The position numbers and the translations under genes were made by a program. Under the pieces are notes generated by a model that was given only the letters and a program-made list of their open reading frames with translations, did no database searches and was not told the origin of the DNA. This document shows, in pieces, positions 35,838 through 48,440 of a stretch of 64,000 nt of DNA; within the stretch, counting starts at the first letter, position 1, and each line of letters starts with the position of its first letter. Origin of the DNA: Carallia brachiata (taxonomy: Eukaryota > Streptophyta > Magnoliopsida > Malpighiales > Rhizophoraceae); NCBI GenBank assembly GCA_021464245.1, contig JADCRB010000069.1, forward strand, positions 1,489,092 to 1,553,091, in the 5' to 3' direction.

Positions 35838-37849
35838 AAAGCAACACATACGTTGATGTTCATCTTGCAAGTTAAAGTTAAGGCGTTGGAATCAGAAGTG
35901 AAACCTCAAGTAACCAGCCCGAGTGACTCTCAGGCCGTGCTGATGGAGACGTGGCTCTATGTACAGTGGGTGTCCATTTCTTTTTCCTTTTCTGTTTTCA
36001 TTTTTGCCAAAGTAATTAGATATGATATATACATGCATGTCACGCATTTGTATGGAAACCCACAAACAAGAAAAAGCTAAATATAGCAAGTTGAGTAGGC
36101 AGTGTAGCAATTTCTTTTGCAATAAACATCTTCAGCTTCATATTTTAACATTAATTTGAGAACCGAAAGCCAAACTCTGTACTATTAAATTATTAATCAA
36201 GGCATTAAACATAGTGACCTTGGAAAAGAAAATCCTGCCCCAGTTGAACATGGTGTGTGTGTGTGCGCGCGCGCGCGCGTGTAATGCGGGAGTTTCGTGC
36301 TGTAACGAGTCTCTCATAAGTACATTCTTATCATTACCTCTTTTGTTAAGGATCCATCCCTAGTAGTGTCCATCTGGACATGCAGAATATGTGCCTACGT
36401 TCAGCATTTCAAGTTTGGTATTGTGTACGGAAAAGCATTTTTAGAAGTGAGAACAAACATCTTACTTTGCACCAAAGTTATGCCATTAAATTTTGACGAT
36501 ATAAACTTAAATGCTTAATATTTTTATGGCACAATTAACTTTAATATTATTGTTTATAAATTATATAAAATTGTATTGGAGCAACACTCGATTTTATCGT
36601 TTAAATTGCATGTCATTGGTCGTCACGCCAACGAGATTCATCAAGCAGATTGTGAATTGTTAGTTAGTGCTTAGTGGTTAAGTTAGTATTAATGTACTTT
36701 ATCGTTAGCACTGAAAAAGAAAGGGGAAATGATAGAACGAAAGTTTCTTGACAATCTTATTCAAAAATTTTTTTTGAAGGCACAAATTTATGTATGTAAA
36801 TATAATAACAAAAATAACATATATAATAAACAAAAACAACATTAACTAATGCTGAAAATTAAATTCTCTATATGTGAAAAAAATTATATGTATTTGAAGC
36901 TTATTTTTTTCTTTTTTTTTTGGTAGTATTTATTTTTCTTTTTTATCGCAAAATTAAAATGCATAAATAGTTAAAGAAGATGTAGCCCAAGGGCATCAAG
37001 CAAAACAAACAGAGGCCTAGAGTGGGTGGGCTTGCAAATTAACTTCAGAAAAGGAGCACTGCTCGAGTCTCACAGACTGACCGTGGGATTGAGCCATGTA
37101 AAATTGATTGTTTTTTTTTTTGTTGATTTTTTTAAAAAATAATATTAAATATATTTAAAATAATATTAATTACATTTAAAATAATACTAAATATATTTAA
37201 AATTTTGTTTTGAAAAAAATTAACAATTTTAAAAAATAACACTAAATATATTTATAATAACACTAATTACATTTGATTAATATTAAATATATTAAAATTT
37301 TAATTTTAAAAAATCAAATAAAATATTGCCACATGAACTGAGATTTTTCTCAGTCCATGTGCCCAAGCCCAATTAACTTTGCTTAAAGATCAACGTCCGT
37401 TCAAAGAATATAAACTCCGTCCAAAGTCGGTGGGCATTTACCACGTCCAGGGCTGCGTAAGTCTACGTCCGTTAAGAAAAACGCCGTCTAATGTCAACGC
37501 CAGGCGGTATGTAAAGTGGGATGGGCTCTCTGAGTTCCATAGAAGTCCAGGTCTGTGGTCTGTTATGCAAATCCGAAATTCTTTTTTGCATTAGTAGGCA
37601 TTAGTACGGATGACAGGGCACCGTCACCGTTTAACTAAAAATTTTGAGTTTGAATATCTGAAAATATAGTTATGTTAAATACTTGTTAAGAAACTTTTGC
37701 CGTCCTTAGAGATCCTGTCCAAGTCGGTCTAAATTAGTCAGCCCATTAAATTGAATACTAAGCAGTTCCAGATTAAAAAAAAAAAAAATTGTTTCCCGCT
37801 TTCGTCCTCTCTCTGTCACTTTCTCTCTCTCTATTGATTTTTTCTTTTT
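35838..37849. other. 3' flank of kinase and intergenic spacer
   Basis: 3' UTR of the kinase is followed by AT-rich spacer. An alternating (GT)n(GC)n tract is at about 36251-36281 (listed separately). A poly-T/AATATT-rich stretch lies at 37110-37320. A short open frame at 37379-37594 has no recognisable domain. Confidence 0.5.
36251..36281. repeat. Alternating purine-pyrimidine tract (GT)n(GC)n
   Basis: GTGTGTGTGTGTG runs directly into GCGCGCGCGCGCGTG, about 30 bases of strict purine-pyrimidine alternation, some 400 bases past the kinase stop codon. Such sequences can adopt Z-DNA. Confidence 0.85.
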
Positions 37850-38299
37850 TTATTCTTTAATTAGATTCTTCTCATCTTCTTCTTGGGGGTGTTCTTGAAG
37901 CCAATCGGATGATCGATGAATAATGATGCGTTTTAGTGGTTCAGTAGAGCGTTTTGGGCGTCCGCTTGCTCCAAGAACATGGCCGAGCCATTGGCACCAG
38001 AATCAAGAATTTCTCTCCAGTTTTCTTGACGATTTACTGCAAAGATATTGTCTCTCTAAATTTAACGCAATTGATTCTACTTTTCTCGACAGTTTCTGTT
38101 TTGTTTTCAATGTTTTAAACATTGCTTTCAATTACAGCAAGATGTTGCATTTTCTTTTTTTATTTCTTAAAGATCTTATAGATAATTTTGGCTTTCTTCT
38201 CTCAGAATTTTTTTTTTTTTGGATTTTTGCAGGGTAATGGTTCCCGGGGCCATGTCACAGAAACAACTTGATGCTAAGGTCATGCAAGAACGTTCCCTT
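37850..38299 (+). repeat. Truncated copy of a reiterated ~440-bp module
   Basis: Begins in ATTCTTTAATTAGATTCTTC, includes GATGAATAATGATGCGTTTT, GTTCAGTAGAGCGTTTTGGG, CCAAGAACATGG, CATTGGCACCAGAATCAAG, a long T-rich part and an acceptor-like TTTTTGCAG. It ends in a short frame MSQKQLDAKVMQE (about 38254-38292). The same module recurs at about 39360-39790, 39905-40490, 43550-43990 and 44200-44790. This copy stands alone left of the two large units and is probably the remnant of a further unit. Confidence 0.65.
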
Positions 38300-41200
38300 T
38301 TTTTTTTTTTTTCCCTTGGTTTTCGCCTTTTTCTTTTTTTTTTTTTTTATCCTGTTACATGACCGGAGAAAGTGACCGAAAAAATTATCGAAATGCAACT
38401 GATTTGATTTATTATACAATTGTCTTCATATAAGTGCAACTAAACAAAAAAAAAAAATCACTTATTTTTTTGTTACACAATAAATTTAATCGATTGCACA
38501 ATAAATTAATTAGTTACAGCTCCAACAATTTTCTAAAAAATTTTCCCGCCATTAAACTTTTCCCTTTTTTTTTTCCTTGATGTTTTAACTTCTCCCTTTA
38601 TCACATGCCTATCTTGTCAATCTCTCGCGTTTCTCTAATTTTCATCAACTCTCCCAATTTCACATGCTCTTATTTATCTTTTCGCCTCTCTCTAATTTTC
38701 TTCTTCATACATAAATATATTGTATTATGAATTATGATTGGCGATTGTTTTTTTGTTTCCATTTTGAAATAAAGTTTGCAACGGCTAGAAATTCTAATTC
38801 CCATCGCAAAAGGATTTCAAGTCCCATTTTTTTCCATTCAAGATTTCCAGTGGTTGATTTTTTATTTTACGAAACCAAGATTTGCAACGGCTAGAACTTT
38901 TTTTTTTTTTAATAAAAGAAAATACCGACTTACATAATTCCCATTGCGGAAGGATTTCATTTTTGGTTTCTTTAAAAAAAAAAAAATTGTTGGAAACAAC
39001 AGCGAGGCAACGGCCATAAATATTCAAATTCCTATTCCTATGAAGTCCTCCTCTTCTTTCTTCGAAGCCAATTGCTCGGTTGCGCTCATAATCTCGCCCT
39101 CCCGCACCGCGGAGGCCGAGGACCTCGGTTTCGGAGCAAATCCAAGAAACTGCAGGTACGGTTCGTGTTGTTGTGGTTGCAGTAACCACTCTCCCTGCTA
39201 TCTCTCGCTTTTCTATTTGGATCAGTACCTAAACGAGGAGAAGGAGGAGGAGAAGAAGAAAATAATCTCTCTGACGATAAGAAGGTAAAGTGAAATCCCA
39301 AGGCAAGGCTCCCTCTCTCTCTTCTCTTTTTTTTTTATGATCAGGATCCGGAATTGGGTTTCAATTGTAGCGATTCTTTAATTAGTTTCTTCTCATCTTC
39401 TTCTTGGGAGCATTCTTGAGCCAGATCGATGAATAATGATGCGTTTTGGCGGTTCAGTAGAGCGTTTTTCGTGTCCATTTGTTCCAAGAACAGCGGCAAA
39501 GCCATTGGCACCACCAGAATCAAGAATTTCTCTCCTGTTTTCTTCACGGAATTACTGCCAAGATACTGCCTCTCTAAATTAATGCAATTGATTCTAATTT
39601 TCTTGACAATTTCTGTTTTGCTTTCAATGTTTTATTCAAGATTGCATTTTCTTTTTTTTATTCTTAAAGATCTTATAGAACTATTTTTGGTTTTCTTGTC
39701 TCTGGTTTTTTTTTTTTTTTTTTTGGATTTTTGCGGGGTAATGGTTCGCCTGGGCCATGTCACGGAAACAACTTGATACTAAGGTCATGCAAGAACGAAG
39801 CCACTTATGTCCTTTTTCTACCATTTCTTTTTTATTGGTTTTCGCCTCTTTTCCCTCTTCTTCCTTCTTGCCTTTTTTTTTTGTTCTTTAACTAATACTA
39901 TTTTTTTCTTTTGCTGGGGCCTTCTTGAAGCCGATGGCAGACTAATGATGCGTTTTTGTTGGTTTATAGAGCGTTTTGGGCACTGTTTGTTCCAAGAACA
40001 TGGTTGACATTGGCACCAACATCAAGAATTGCTTTTGAGACTTCTTGGCCAAAATCCCCACAAGGATGGTCTCTCTAAATTATGTTTAATTGATTCTACA
40101 AAATATTTTGTTAGAATCTTAAATTAAGAAGAATAATTGAGAGGGAATCGGGGTTGAGAGGAGCAGGGAAGAAGGGAAGAAAGTGAAAAGGAGAGAGAGT
40201 AAAGTTAGAGAGGAAACAGAATAATTTCTTGACAAAATCAACTGTAATTCCTAATAGTTTTCGTTCTCTTGACAATTTCTTTATTGCTTTCAATGTGTCT
40301 TCTAAATATATTAGTCAACATTTGCATTTTCTTATTATTATCTCTTAGAGATCTTTTTAGATTTATTTTTTGACTTTCTTGTCTCAGCCTTTTTTTTTAT
40401 TATTATAAGTTTTGCAGGTAATTGTAAGCCGGAGCCACATTACAGGAACAACTTTGATACTAAAGGTCATTCAAGAACGAAACCACTTTTGTCCTTTTTC
40501 TGCCCTTTGCTTTTGGTTGTTTTTTCTTGATTTTTCAATTTAGTTTTCTCCATTTTTAGTCACCAAAACCTTTTGTTTCTCTAAATTTTCCCCTTCTTTT
40601 TTTGAATAGGAGCAGGCATTCGAAGTCACTGTTGTTTCAGGCATAAGGAATAGACACTATACTGATTGTGAACTGCCCAAGTACTCACTATATGGTTTAT
40701 TGGTGTGTAGTGATGATGGCACACGACGAAATTGTTATCTGTTGGTAAGTCCACTACGAGTCACGGGATAGTTCTTGACCTGCTGTTATGCTATATATTG
40801 CAATATTCTAAATATTATATGTGTTCATTGTTCACACTGATAATCCAGCTTCATTATCAAATGAGCTCCCATCATCGATTCGGCTGTTGACAAGGTAGGT
40901 AATTATCTGGCCGGTGTTGGGAAGTGAAATTTAAGCGTATAGCTTAACTAATGGGGAGATGAGTATGATAGCTAGCTAAACATTATTTTTGTTTTGGTGT
41001 CAAATGAGGTTCTTTCTACATGAAAAGTTGCAGTCGCGTTAATTCACCTGGTCAACTGATCTGCTTGAGGTAGATCTTGATCAGTTTGCATTGCTTTGTG
41101 CTGTTTGATGTAATTTCTGTCTTCACATATCTCTTAGCAATTAGCATAATCCATTATGGCAGAACTTGACCAACATTCTGCTTGGTACGTCCAAATTCTA

Positions 41201-42770
41201 TTCTGAGCATCCTCTTTGCATTTGCATTCTCTGATTGAATTCTAAAAAAAGCAATTGCCCCCTCGGTATATGAAATTTCTGTGTCATGCTTATTATGATT
41301 CCAAAGGGCTGAAAGATTTGAATTGCTTTAGTGCTATATCTTGTATTGGGCTGAGCAACTTTGAAAGGCTACATAGGTCTTGAAGCCTAGTTTGATATTT
41401 GCGCACAATGCATACCAGGATAGAGCCATCACTTCCGGCAGAGCTAAAGGAGTTAACCATCGCGTAAGAGAGACAACAATGAGCGCATCTGTTGTATGCT
41501 TTTATCTCCACTTTGCTATCTTTTACAACTAATTGTTGGGTGTTAGTTTAGATCCTAAGTTTCTGGATGCTACAGGGAAGCAAAAGTCTAGCTGAAGAGA
41601 GAAAGCTCCTTGGAAAAGTGAAGGGAAGCTCCTAAGAGATGCTGCTTGACCCCCATTTTCACTTGAAGAGCTAAGCTATCCTGCATGTTAAAACATTGGA
41701 AACTAAATCTCATTGCATTCGAATTTTTATTTATGACATATTCGACCGTTCTCCTTTTATTTGCAACAGAAAAACTTTGATTCTACACATCGTACACAAA
41801 GGCTATAGAACCAGCACAGATGGGAATAAGCAGCAGCTGGTTCGATGATTGAAACTACTTCAATGGGCTAGGCAGAAATCTGTTGCAGTGCTCCTGTGAA
41901 GGGAAAGATTTTCGGAATTCATAGCGCTTAAAAGTAGACTTAGAATAATTTCTTAAATTAAGGAGAAAAGCTCTGTTGAGAATCACACTCAAGATAGCAA
42001 GATCATTTATCAAGTTGCAGGTTCGTTGAATTTCTTAGCCATTCTTCTTTTTAATCATTAGTGGGTTTCTTTCATAATTTCAGTCCATCACAAAAATGGA
42101 TTCAGATGATCTAAAGAAGACACATGTTGCAGTAAGGGCTTAAATTAAGCATCTGGAAGACAAACTAGAGCTCCTAAAAGCATGCGGAGACTCTCTAGAG
42201 ATAGCAACCGCACAGGAGAGGGGTGTTCTTCAACTCAGAAGGGCTAAAGGATCTGAATTGCTTTAATGCCATTTCTTGCATCATGCTAAGCAACTTTGTA
42301 AGGCTATGCAGGTCTGGAAGGCTAGTTTGACATTCGCAGACATGCAGACCAGGATTAGAGCAATCATTTCCTGCAGAGCTGAAGAAGTTAACCATAGTGT
42401 AAGAGAGACAACGGTGAGTGCATTTGCTGTGTGCTTCCATCCCCACTTTTGCAATCTTTAATGACTAATTGTTGGGTCTTGGTTCAATCCTAAATTTCTG
42501 GATGCTGCATAGAAGCATAAGTGTAGCTGAAGAGAGAAAGCTCCTGGGAAAGGCCAAGGCCGAGCTCAAAAGTGGATGCTGCTGCTAAACCACCATTTTC
42601 ATTTTAAGAGCTAAAATACCCCGCATGCTTAAACATTGGAAACTATATCCCATTACAATCCAATTTTTACTAATTACATATTGACCGTTATCTTCCTTTT
42701 GTTTTTTTTTTGGCAACAGAAAAACTTTGATTCTACACAGGGTGCACAATTCAAAGGCTACAGAATCAGC
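38300..42770 (+). pseudogene. Tandem unit A of a decayed, unrecognised gene
   Basis: About 4.2-4.3 kb, repeated as unit B directly downstream. In order it shows a promoter-like start with CATAAATATT and ATG at 39040. A first exon-like frame follows (MKSSSSFFEANCSVALIISP..., donor CAG|GTACGG at 39155). Then come two copies of the ~440-bp module, and a clean 45-codon exon-like frame at 40610-40744 (EQAFEVTVVSGIRNRHYTDC... to RRNCYLL, donor GTAAGT). There is also ELPSSIRLLTR near 40880, and a helix-rich frame near 42092 starting MDSDDLKKTHVAVRA, stopped by TAA, then KHLEDKLELLKACGDSLE. Stops and frame changes between these pieces rule out a simple intact gene. I do not recognise the family. A GTGCAA-type insertion (about 38350-38560) is present here and absent from unit B. 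Confidence 0.55.
38350..38560. mobile_element. GTGCAA-motif insertion in unit A
   Basis: AT-rich segment with ATGCAACT, GTGCAACT, GATTGCACAA and related motifs. The corresponding position in unit B (about 42830-42845) lacks it, so it inserted after the duplication. The exact ends are uncertain because the flanks are T runs. It resembles the arms of the MITE at 22953-23178 in motif content only. Confidence 0.45.
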
Positions 42771-42775
42771 AAAGG

Positions 42776-45700
42776 CGGTTTAAGCACAACCTTTGGTTTT
42801 CACCTCTTCTCCCTCTTATTCCTCCTTGCCTTTTTTTTTTCCCTTGATTTGTCAACTTCTCCCTTTTCTCGCATTTCTCTAATTTTTTCTTAATACATAA
42901 AATTCTTTATGACTTATAATTGGCTGGTTGTTTTTTTTTTTTTTTTTTTCCTTTTTGAAATAAAGTTTTCCAACGGCTGGAAATCCTAATCCCATCGCAA
43001 AAGGATTTCAAGGTCCCATTTTTTTTCCATTCAAGATTTCCAGTGGTTGATTTTTATTTACGAAACCAAGATTCCAACAACTAGAATTTTTTTTTTAAAA
43101 AAACTGACTTACATGATTCCCATTGTAGAAGGATTTCATTTTTGCCTTTTTTTAAAAAAAAAAAAATTGTGGGAAACAACGGCGAGGCAACGGCTATAAA
43201 TATTCAGTTTGTTGTTCCTATAAAGTCCTCCTCTTCTTTCTCCGAAGCCAATTGCTCAGTTGCGCTCATAATCTTCGGTCTCCCGCGGCAGCCGCCGCCG
43301 AGGACCTCCTCAGTTTCGGAGCAGATCCAAGAAACTGCAGGTACGGTTTGTGTTGTGGTTGCAATAACCACTCTATCTCGCTTTTCTATTTGGATCAACA
43401 CCTAAACAAGGAGGAGGAGGAGGAGAAGAAGAAAACAATCTCTCCGACTGTAAGGAGGTAAAGTGAAATTTCCAAGGTAAGGCTGCCTCTCTCTCTCTCT
43501 CTTTTTTTTTGTGTGATCAGGATCCAGAATTAGCTTTCAATTGTCATGATTCTTTAATTAGTTTCTTCTCACCTTCTTCTTGGGGGCATTCTTGAAGCTA
43601 ATCGAATGATCGATGAATAATAATGCTTTTTGGCCGTGCAGTAGAGCGTTTTGGGCGTCCGTTTCTTCCAAGAACAGGGCTGAGCCATTGACACCACCAG
43701 AATCAAGAATTTATCTCCGGTTTTCTTGATGGAATTACTGGAAAGATAACTGTCTCTGTCAATTTAATGCAATTGATTCTACTTTTGTCTACAATTTCTG
43801 CTTTGCTTTTAATGTTTCATTCAAGATTGCATTTTCTTTGTTATTTTTTAAAGATCTTATAGATCTATTTTTTGCCTTTCTTGTCTCAAGTTTTTTTTTT
43901 CTTTTTCTTTTTGGATTTTTGCAGTGTAATGGTTCGCCAGCTTCATGACACAGAAACAACTTGACACTAAGGTCATGCAGGAACGGAGCCACTTATGTCC
44001 TTTTTCTTCCCTCTTTTTTCTTGGTTTTCGCCCATTCTCCCCCCCTTCTTCCTTCTTGCATTTTTTTTCTTGATTTTTCAATTTAAGTTTGAGTCCTGCG
44101 TGCTAACCAAATTAGAATTTCTTTCCCTCTCTCTCTCTGTGTTTTTTCTTGTGATCAGGTTCAGGAATTAGGTTTCATTTGTCGTGGTTCTTTAATTAAT
44201 ACTCAGTTTTCTTTTGCTGGGGCCTTCTTGAAGCCAAAGGGCTAACAATGATGCGCTTTTGGCGGTTTAGCAGAGTGTTTTGGGCGTCTGTTTGTTCCAA
44301 GAACATGGCTGACATTGGCACCAAAATCAAGAATTGCTTTCCAGACTTCTTGGCCGAAATCCCCACATAGATGCCGACAGTTTCTATATGTAACATAATT
44401 GATTCTACAAAATATTTTTGTTAGGATCGTGAATTAAGAAGAATAATTGAGAGAGAGAGGAAAGCTAGAGAGGAAACTGAATTTGTTGACAATTTCTTGA
44501 CAATATCAACTGTAATTCGTAACAGTTTTTCCTTCTCTTGACAATTTCTTTATTGCTTTCAATGCGTCTTCTAAATATCTTTTTTCTGTTGTCAATTTCT
44601 TGACAATATCTTTTTTTGTCGACAATTTCTGGACAATCTCTTGTAATTCGTAACAATTATTGCATTTTCTTTTTATTTCTTAAATATATTTTTACACTTA
44701 TTTTTTGACTTTTTGTCTCAGCTTTTTCTTATTATAATTTTTGCAGGTAATGGTTCACTGGAGCCACGTCATAGAACAACTTGAAGCTAATGGTCAGGGA
44801 AGAATGACGCCAGTTATGTCCTTTTTCTGCCCTTTTCTCTTGGTTGTTTTTCTTGATTTTTCAATTTATTTTTCTCTATATTTAGTAGCTAAAACGTTTT
44901 GTTTCTCTAAATTTTGTCCTTTAAAAAAAAAAAAAAAGAAACAAGCATTCGAAGTCACTATATGGAGCATTGGTGTGTGGCGATGGCAGACAGACGAAAT
45001 TGTTATCTGTTGGTTAGTCCACTACGAGTCACGGGACAGTTCTTGACCTGCTGTTATGCTACACATTGCAATATTCTATAGTGCTGTCTATCTAGAAAAT
45101 ATTGTATGTGTTCATTGTTCACACTGATAATCCAGTCCCATTATCAATTTAGCTCCCATTATCAATTCGGCCGTTGACAAGGAAAGAAATTACCTGGCTG
45201 GTTGTGGGAAGTGAAATTTAAGTGTATAGCTTAACTATTGGGGAGATGAGTATGATAGCTAGCTAGACCTTATCATTGTTTGGTGTCAAATGAGATTGTT
45301 TCTGCATCAAAAGTTGCAGTCACATTTATTCACCTAGGCAACTAATCTGCTTGAGGTAGATCTTGATAGGATTGCATTGCTTTGTTATGTTTGATGTTTT
45401 CCATGTTCACCTATCTCTTAGCTTTATCCATTACAGCAAAACTTGGCCAACATTTTGCTTGGTACATCCAAATTCCATTTTGAGCATCCTCTTTGCATTC
45501 TCTAGACAAAGAGATTGCTCCCTTGACTTGGTTTATATGATATATGAAATTCTGGTGTCACATTTATTACAGAAGGGCTGAAAGATTTGAATTTATAATG
45601 CCATTTCTGGCATCAGGCTAAGCAACTTTGAAAGGCTACGCAGGTCTTGAAGGCTAGTTTGACATTTGCAGACAATGCATACCAGGATAGACCTATCACT

Positions 45701-46951
45701 TCCTGCAGAGCTGAAGAATAAATACCAGGATAAACATCAGGCTAATCATCGTGTAAGAGAGACAACAATGAATACATCTGTTGTATGCTTCTATCTCCAC
45801 TTTGCAATCTTTTATGACTCATTGTTGGGTGTTTGTTCAGATCCTAAATTTCTGAATGCTGCAGGGAAGCAAAAGTCTAGCTGAAAAGAGAAAGCTCCTT
45901 GAAAAAGTGAAGGGAAGCTCCTAAGAGATGCTGCTGGACCACCATTGTCACTTGAAGAGCTAAGCTACCCTGCATGCTTAACATTGGAAACTAAATCTCA
46001 TTGCATTTGAATTTTTATTTGTGAAATATTTGACTGTTATCTTTTTATGTGCAACAAAAAAAACTTTGATACTACACATCGTAGACAAAGGCTACAGAAT
46101 CAGCACAGACAGGGATAAGCAGCAGCTAGTTCGAGGATTGAAACTACTTCAATGGGCTAGGCAAATCTATTGCCGTGCTCCTATGAAGGGAAAGATTTTT
46201 GGAATTCAATGGGCTCAAAAGAAGACTTAGAATAATTACTTAAATTAAGGAGAAGAGCCCTGTTGAGAATCACACTCAAGATAACAAGATCTTCATCAAG
46301 TTGTAGGCTTGTTGAATTTCTTAGCCATTCTTTTTTTTAATCATTAGGAGGTTTCTTTCATAATTTCAGTCCATCATAAAAATGGATTCAGATGATCTAA
46401 ACAAGAAACATGTCGTAGTGAGAGCTTAAAGTAAGCATCTGGAACACAAATTAGAGGTCCTACAAGCATACGGAGACTCTCTAGAGAAAGCAACGGAACA
46501 TGAGAGGCGTGTTCTTCAACTCGGAAGGGCCGAAAGATTTGAATTGCTTTAATGCCATTTCTTGTATCACACTAAGCAACTTTGAAAGCCTATATACAGG
46601 TCTGGAAGGCTAGTTTGACATTCGCAGACAATGCATACCAGGATAGAGCTATCACTTCCCGCAGAGCTGAAAGAAGTTAACTAATTGTGTAGGAGATACA
46701 ACAATGAGTGCATCTACTGTTTGCTTCCATCTCCACTTTGCAATTTTTAATGACTAATTGTTGGGTGTCGGTTCAGATCCGAAATTTCTGGATGCTGCAT
46801 GGAAGCATAAGTATAGCTGAAGAGAGAAAGCTCCTGGGAAAGGTCAAGGCCAAGCTCAAAAAGAGATGCTGCTGCTGGACCGCCATTTCTTATCAAGTTG
46901 CAGGTTCGTTGAATTTCTTAGTCATTCTTCTTTTTGATCTTTAATAGGTTT
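42776..46951 (+). pseudogene. Tandem unit B of the decayed, unrecognised gene
   Basis: Parallel to unit A with an offset of about 4.18 kb at its 5' end, growing to about 4.28-4.3 kb. It is more decayed. The first-exon ATG is ATA (43220), and the following frame is shifted. The exon matching 40610-40744 is reduced to about 44936-45013, its middle lost between two TCACT motifs. The MDSDDL exon near 46382 continues as NKKHVVVRA and also ends in a stop. It contains a second copy of the downstream block (about 45570-45910 and 46530-46870: the AAGCAACTTTGAAAG and GAGAGAAAGCTCCT segments), which also exists twice in unit A. Confidence 0.55.
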
Positions 46952-47518
46952 TGTTGTACAGATGGGCAGCGGAAGCGCGAGAAATAGACGCAACAAAATA
47001 AAAAGGCTTAAAGAAAAAAATAAATGAACTCACAGAGTTACGTGATTCGGTTATTGTTTACGTCACGGCAAAACACGCAGGGAATCTTCGTTAACAAAAC
47101 AAATAAAAGATATTACAGTATCATTCTAAAAACTCACAATACCTAAAAACTGGATACACTTAAATTGACACTCACTCCTTTTGCAACAATAAATACAAAA
47201 CCTCACATACACCAAATAACAAAACTCGAGAGTGCAGGACTTAAAATAACAAAAGAACAAACCTTATTTTTAATCCCTCAATCTCTCTCGATTGCCCACT
47301 CCTCAAGCAAATGAAGATGCCAACACATATATATACTAAACTTTCAAAACAAAAGTCAACATTTACCAAGTTTACTAAATTTTGAATTTCCATTCAAAAT
47401 TTAGTTAGGTAACAAATTTAATATTAAAAAATAAATATTTAACACATGATCAATATCTTCAACATTATAAGAAATTTAGTTTGACCAATGAAACTTTACA
47501 ATTCAAAATACAATACCA
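46952..47518 (-). mobile_element. Solo-LTR-like insertion, ~567 bp
   Basis: Begins TGTTGTACAGATGGG and ends CAATACCA, i.e. TG..CA ends. It is flanked by TAGGTTT at 46945-46951 and 47519-47525. It splits the intron sequence that is continuous in units A and B (ATTAGTGGGTTTC), so the empty site is known from the paralogous copies. No ORF. A 7-bp duplication is longer than usual for LTR elements, so the class is uncertain; alternatively the LTR starts two bases earlier with a 5-bp duplication. Confidence 0.55.
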
Positions 47519-47525
47519 TAGGTTT

Positions 47526-47700
47526 CTTCCCAAATTTCAGTTCATAAACGAGGATTCCGAAGATCTAAAGATGAATCAAGGGCTGAAACTATGCATCTGG
47601 AAGATAAACTAGAGACCATAAAAGCATTTGGAGACTCCTTAGAGAAGCAACGCACGAACTGTTCTTCTACTCAGGAACTAAACAAGGTTCGACACCACGT
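47526..47700 (+). pseudogene. Third, isolated copy of the MDSDDL-type exon
   Basis: TTTCAGTTCATAAACGAGG and GCATCTGGAAGATAAACTAG match the exon at 42092 (unit A) and 46382 (unit B), with its start codon lost and frame changes. It lies right of the 567-bp insertion, so at least part of a third unit once followed unit B. Confidence 0.55.
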
Positions 47701-48440
47701 CCCTTTTCAGCTTCCACTTGTCTTGCCGATTTTTAATTGAGTTAAGTTTAGGATCCATATATTAGTAGTTATATTTAGTATTTATTTATAAGTTTATTTA
47801 TTTTTGTAACAAAATTTATAATTTTTAATAAAAAATAATGTGTTAATTTTTTATATCATATTTTATCAAGTTTGTTATAGAAATAAATAAGACTGTTATA
47901 ATATGTATATCAAATATAACCACCAATATATGAATCCCAAACTTTTTTCTTTTTAATTTAGTGAAAAATTAGATAATAACACTTAAATATAAAAGAATAT
48001 AGTGAAAAACTCGATCATAGTGCTCTTTAACGTATTAATATTAATTAATTGAATATTTTAAACGTAGATATTTCTGGTACCTGGCAAAATAAGAGAGATA
48101 CTGAGAAATTAGTAAAGATAAAATTATTGGTAAGATAAAATATTTTTTTTGAGAATAAAGATAAAAATATTCAGTTAAATTATCTACAAATTAGTAAAAA
48201 TTACTGTTTACATCACATATATAACCGTAAAATTCAACTTGATCTAATTTAGGAAAGTTAAAGAATAAGTGGAATAAAATAGTTAGGAAATTTTCAACAA
48301 GGAAAAAAAAAAAATGGAAATGAAGTCTTTTGCCCACCATAGCCATTGACTAAGAAAAGTTGGTACAAAACCCAGTCGTACGGGTTTAGGGTTTTATCGC
48401 CAAATCTGCATTTTTCCACCACCACAAAACCACATTCACC
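47701..48440. other. AT-rich spacer and promoter region of the EF-G gene
   Basis: Very AT-rich up to about 48350, then more balanced sequence that should include the leader of the downstream gene. No separate gene seen. Confidence 0.5.
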
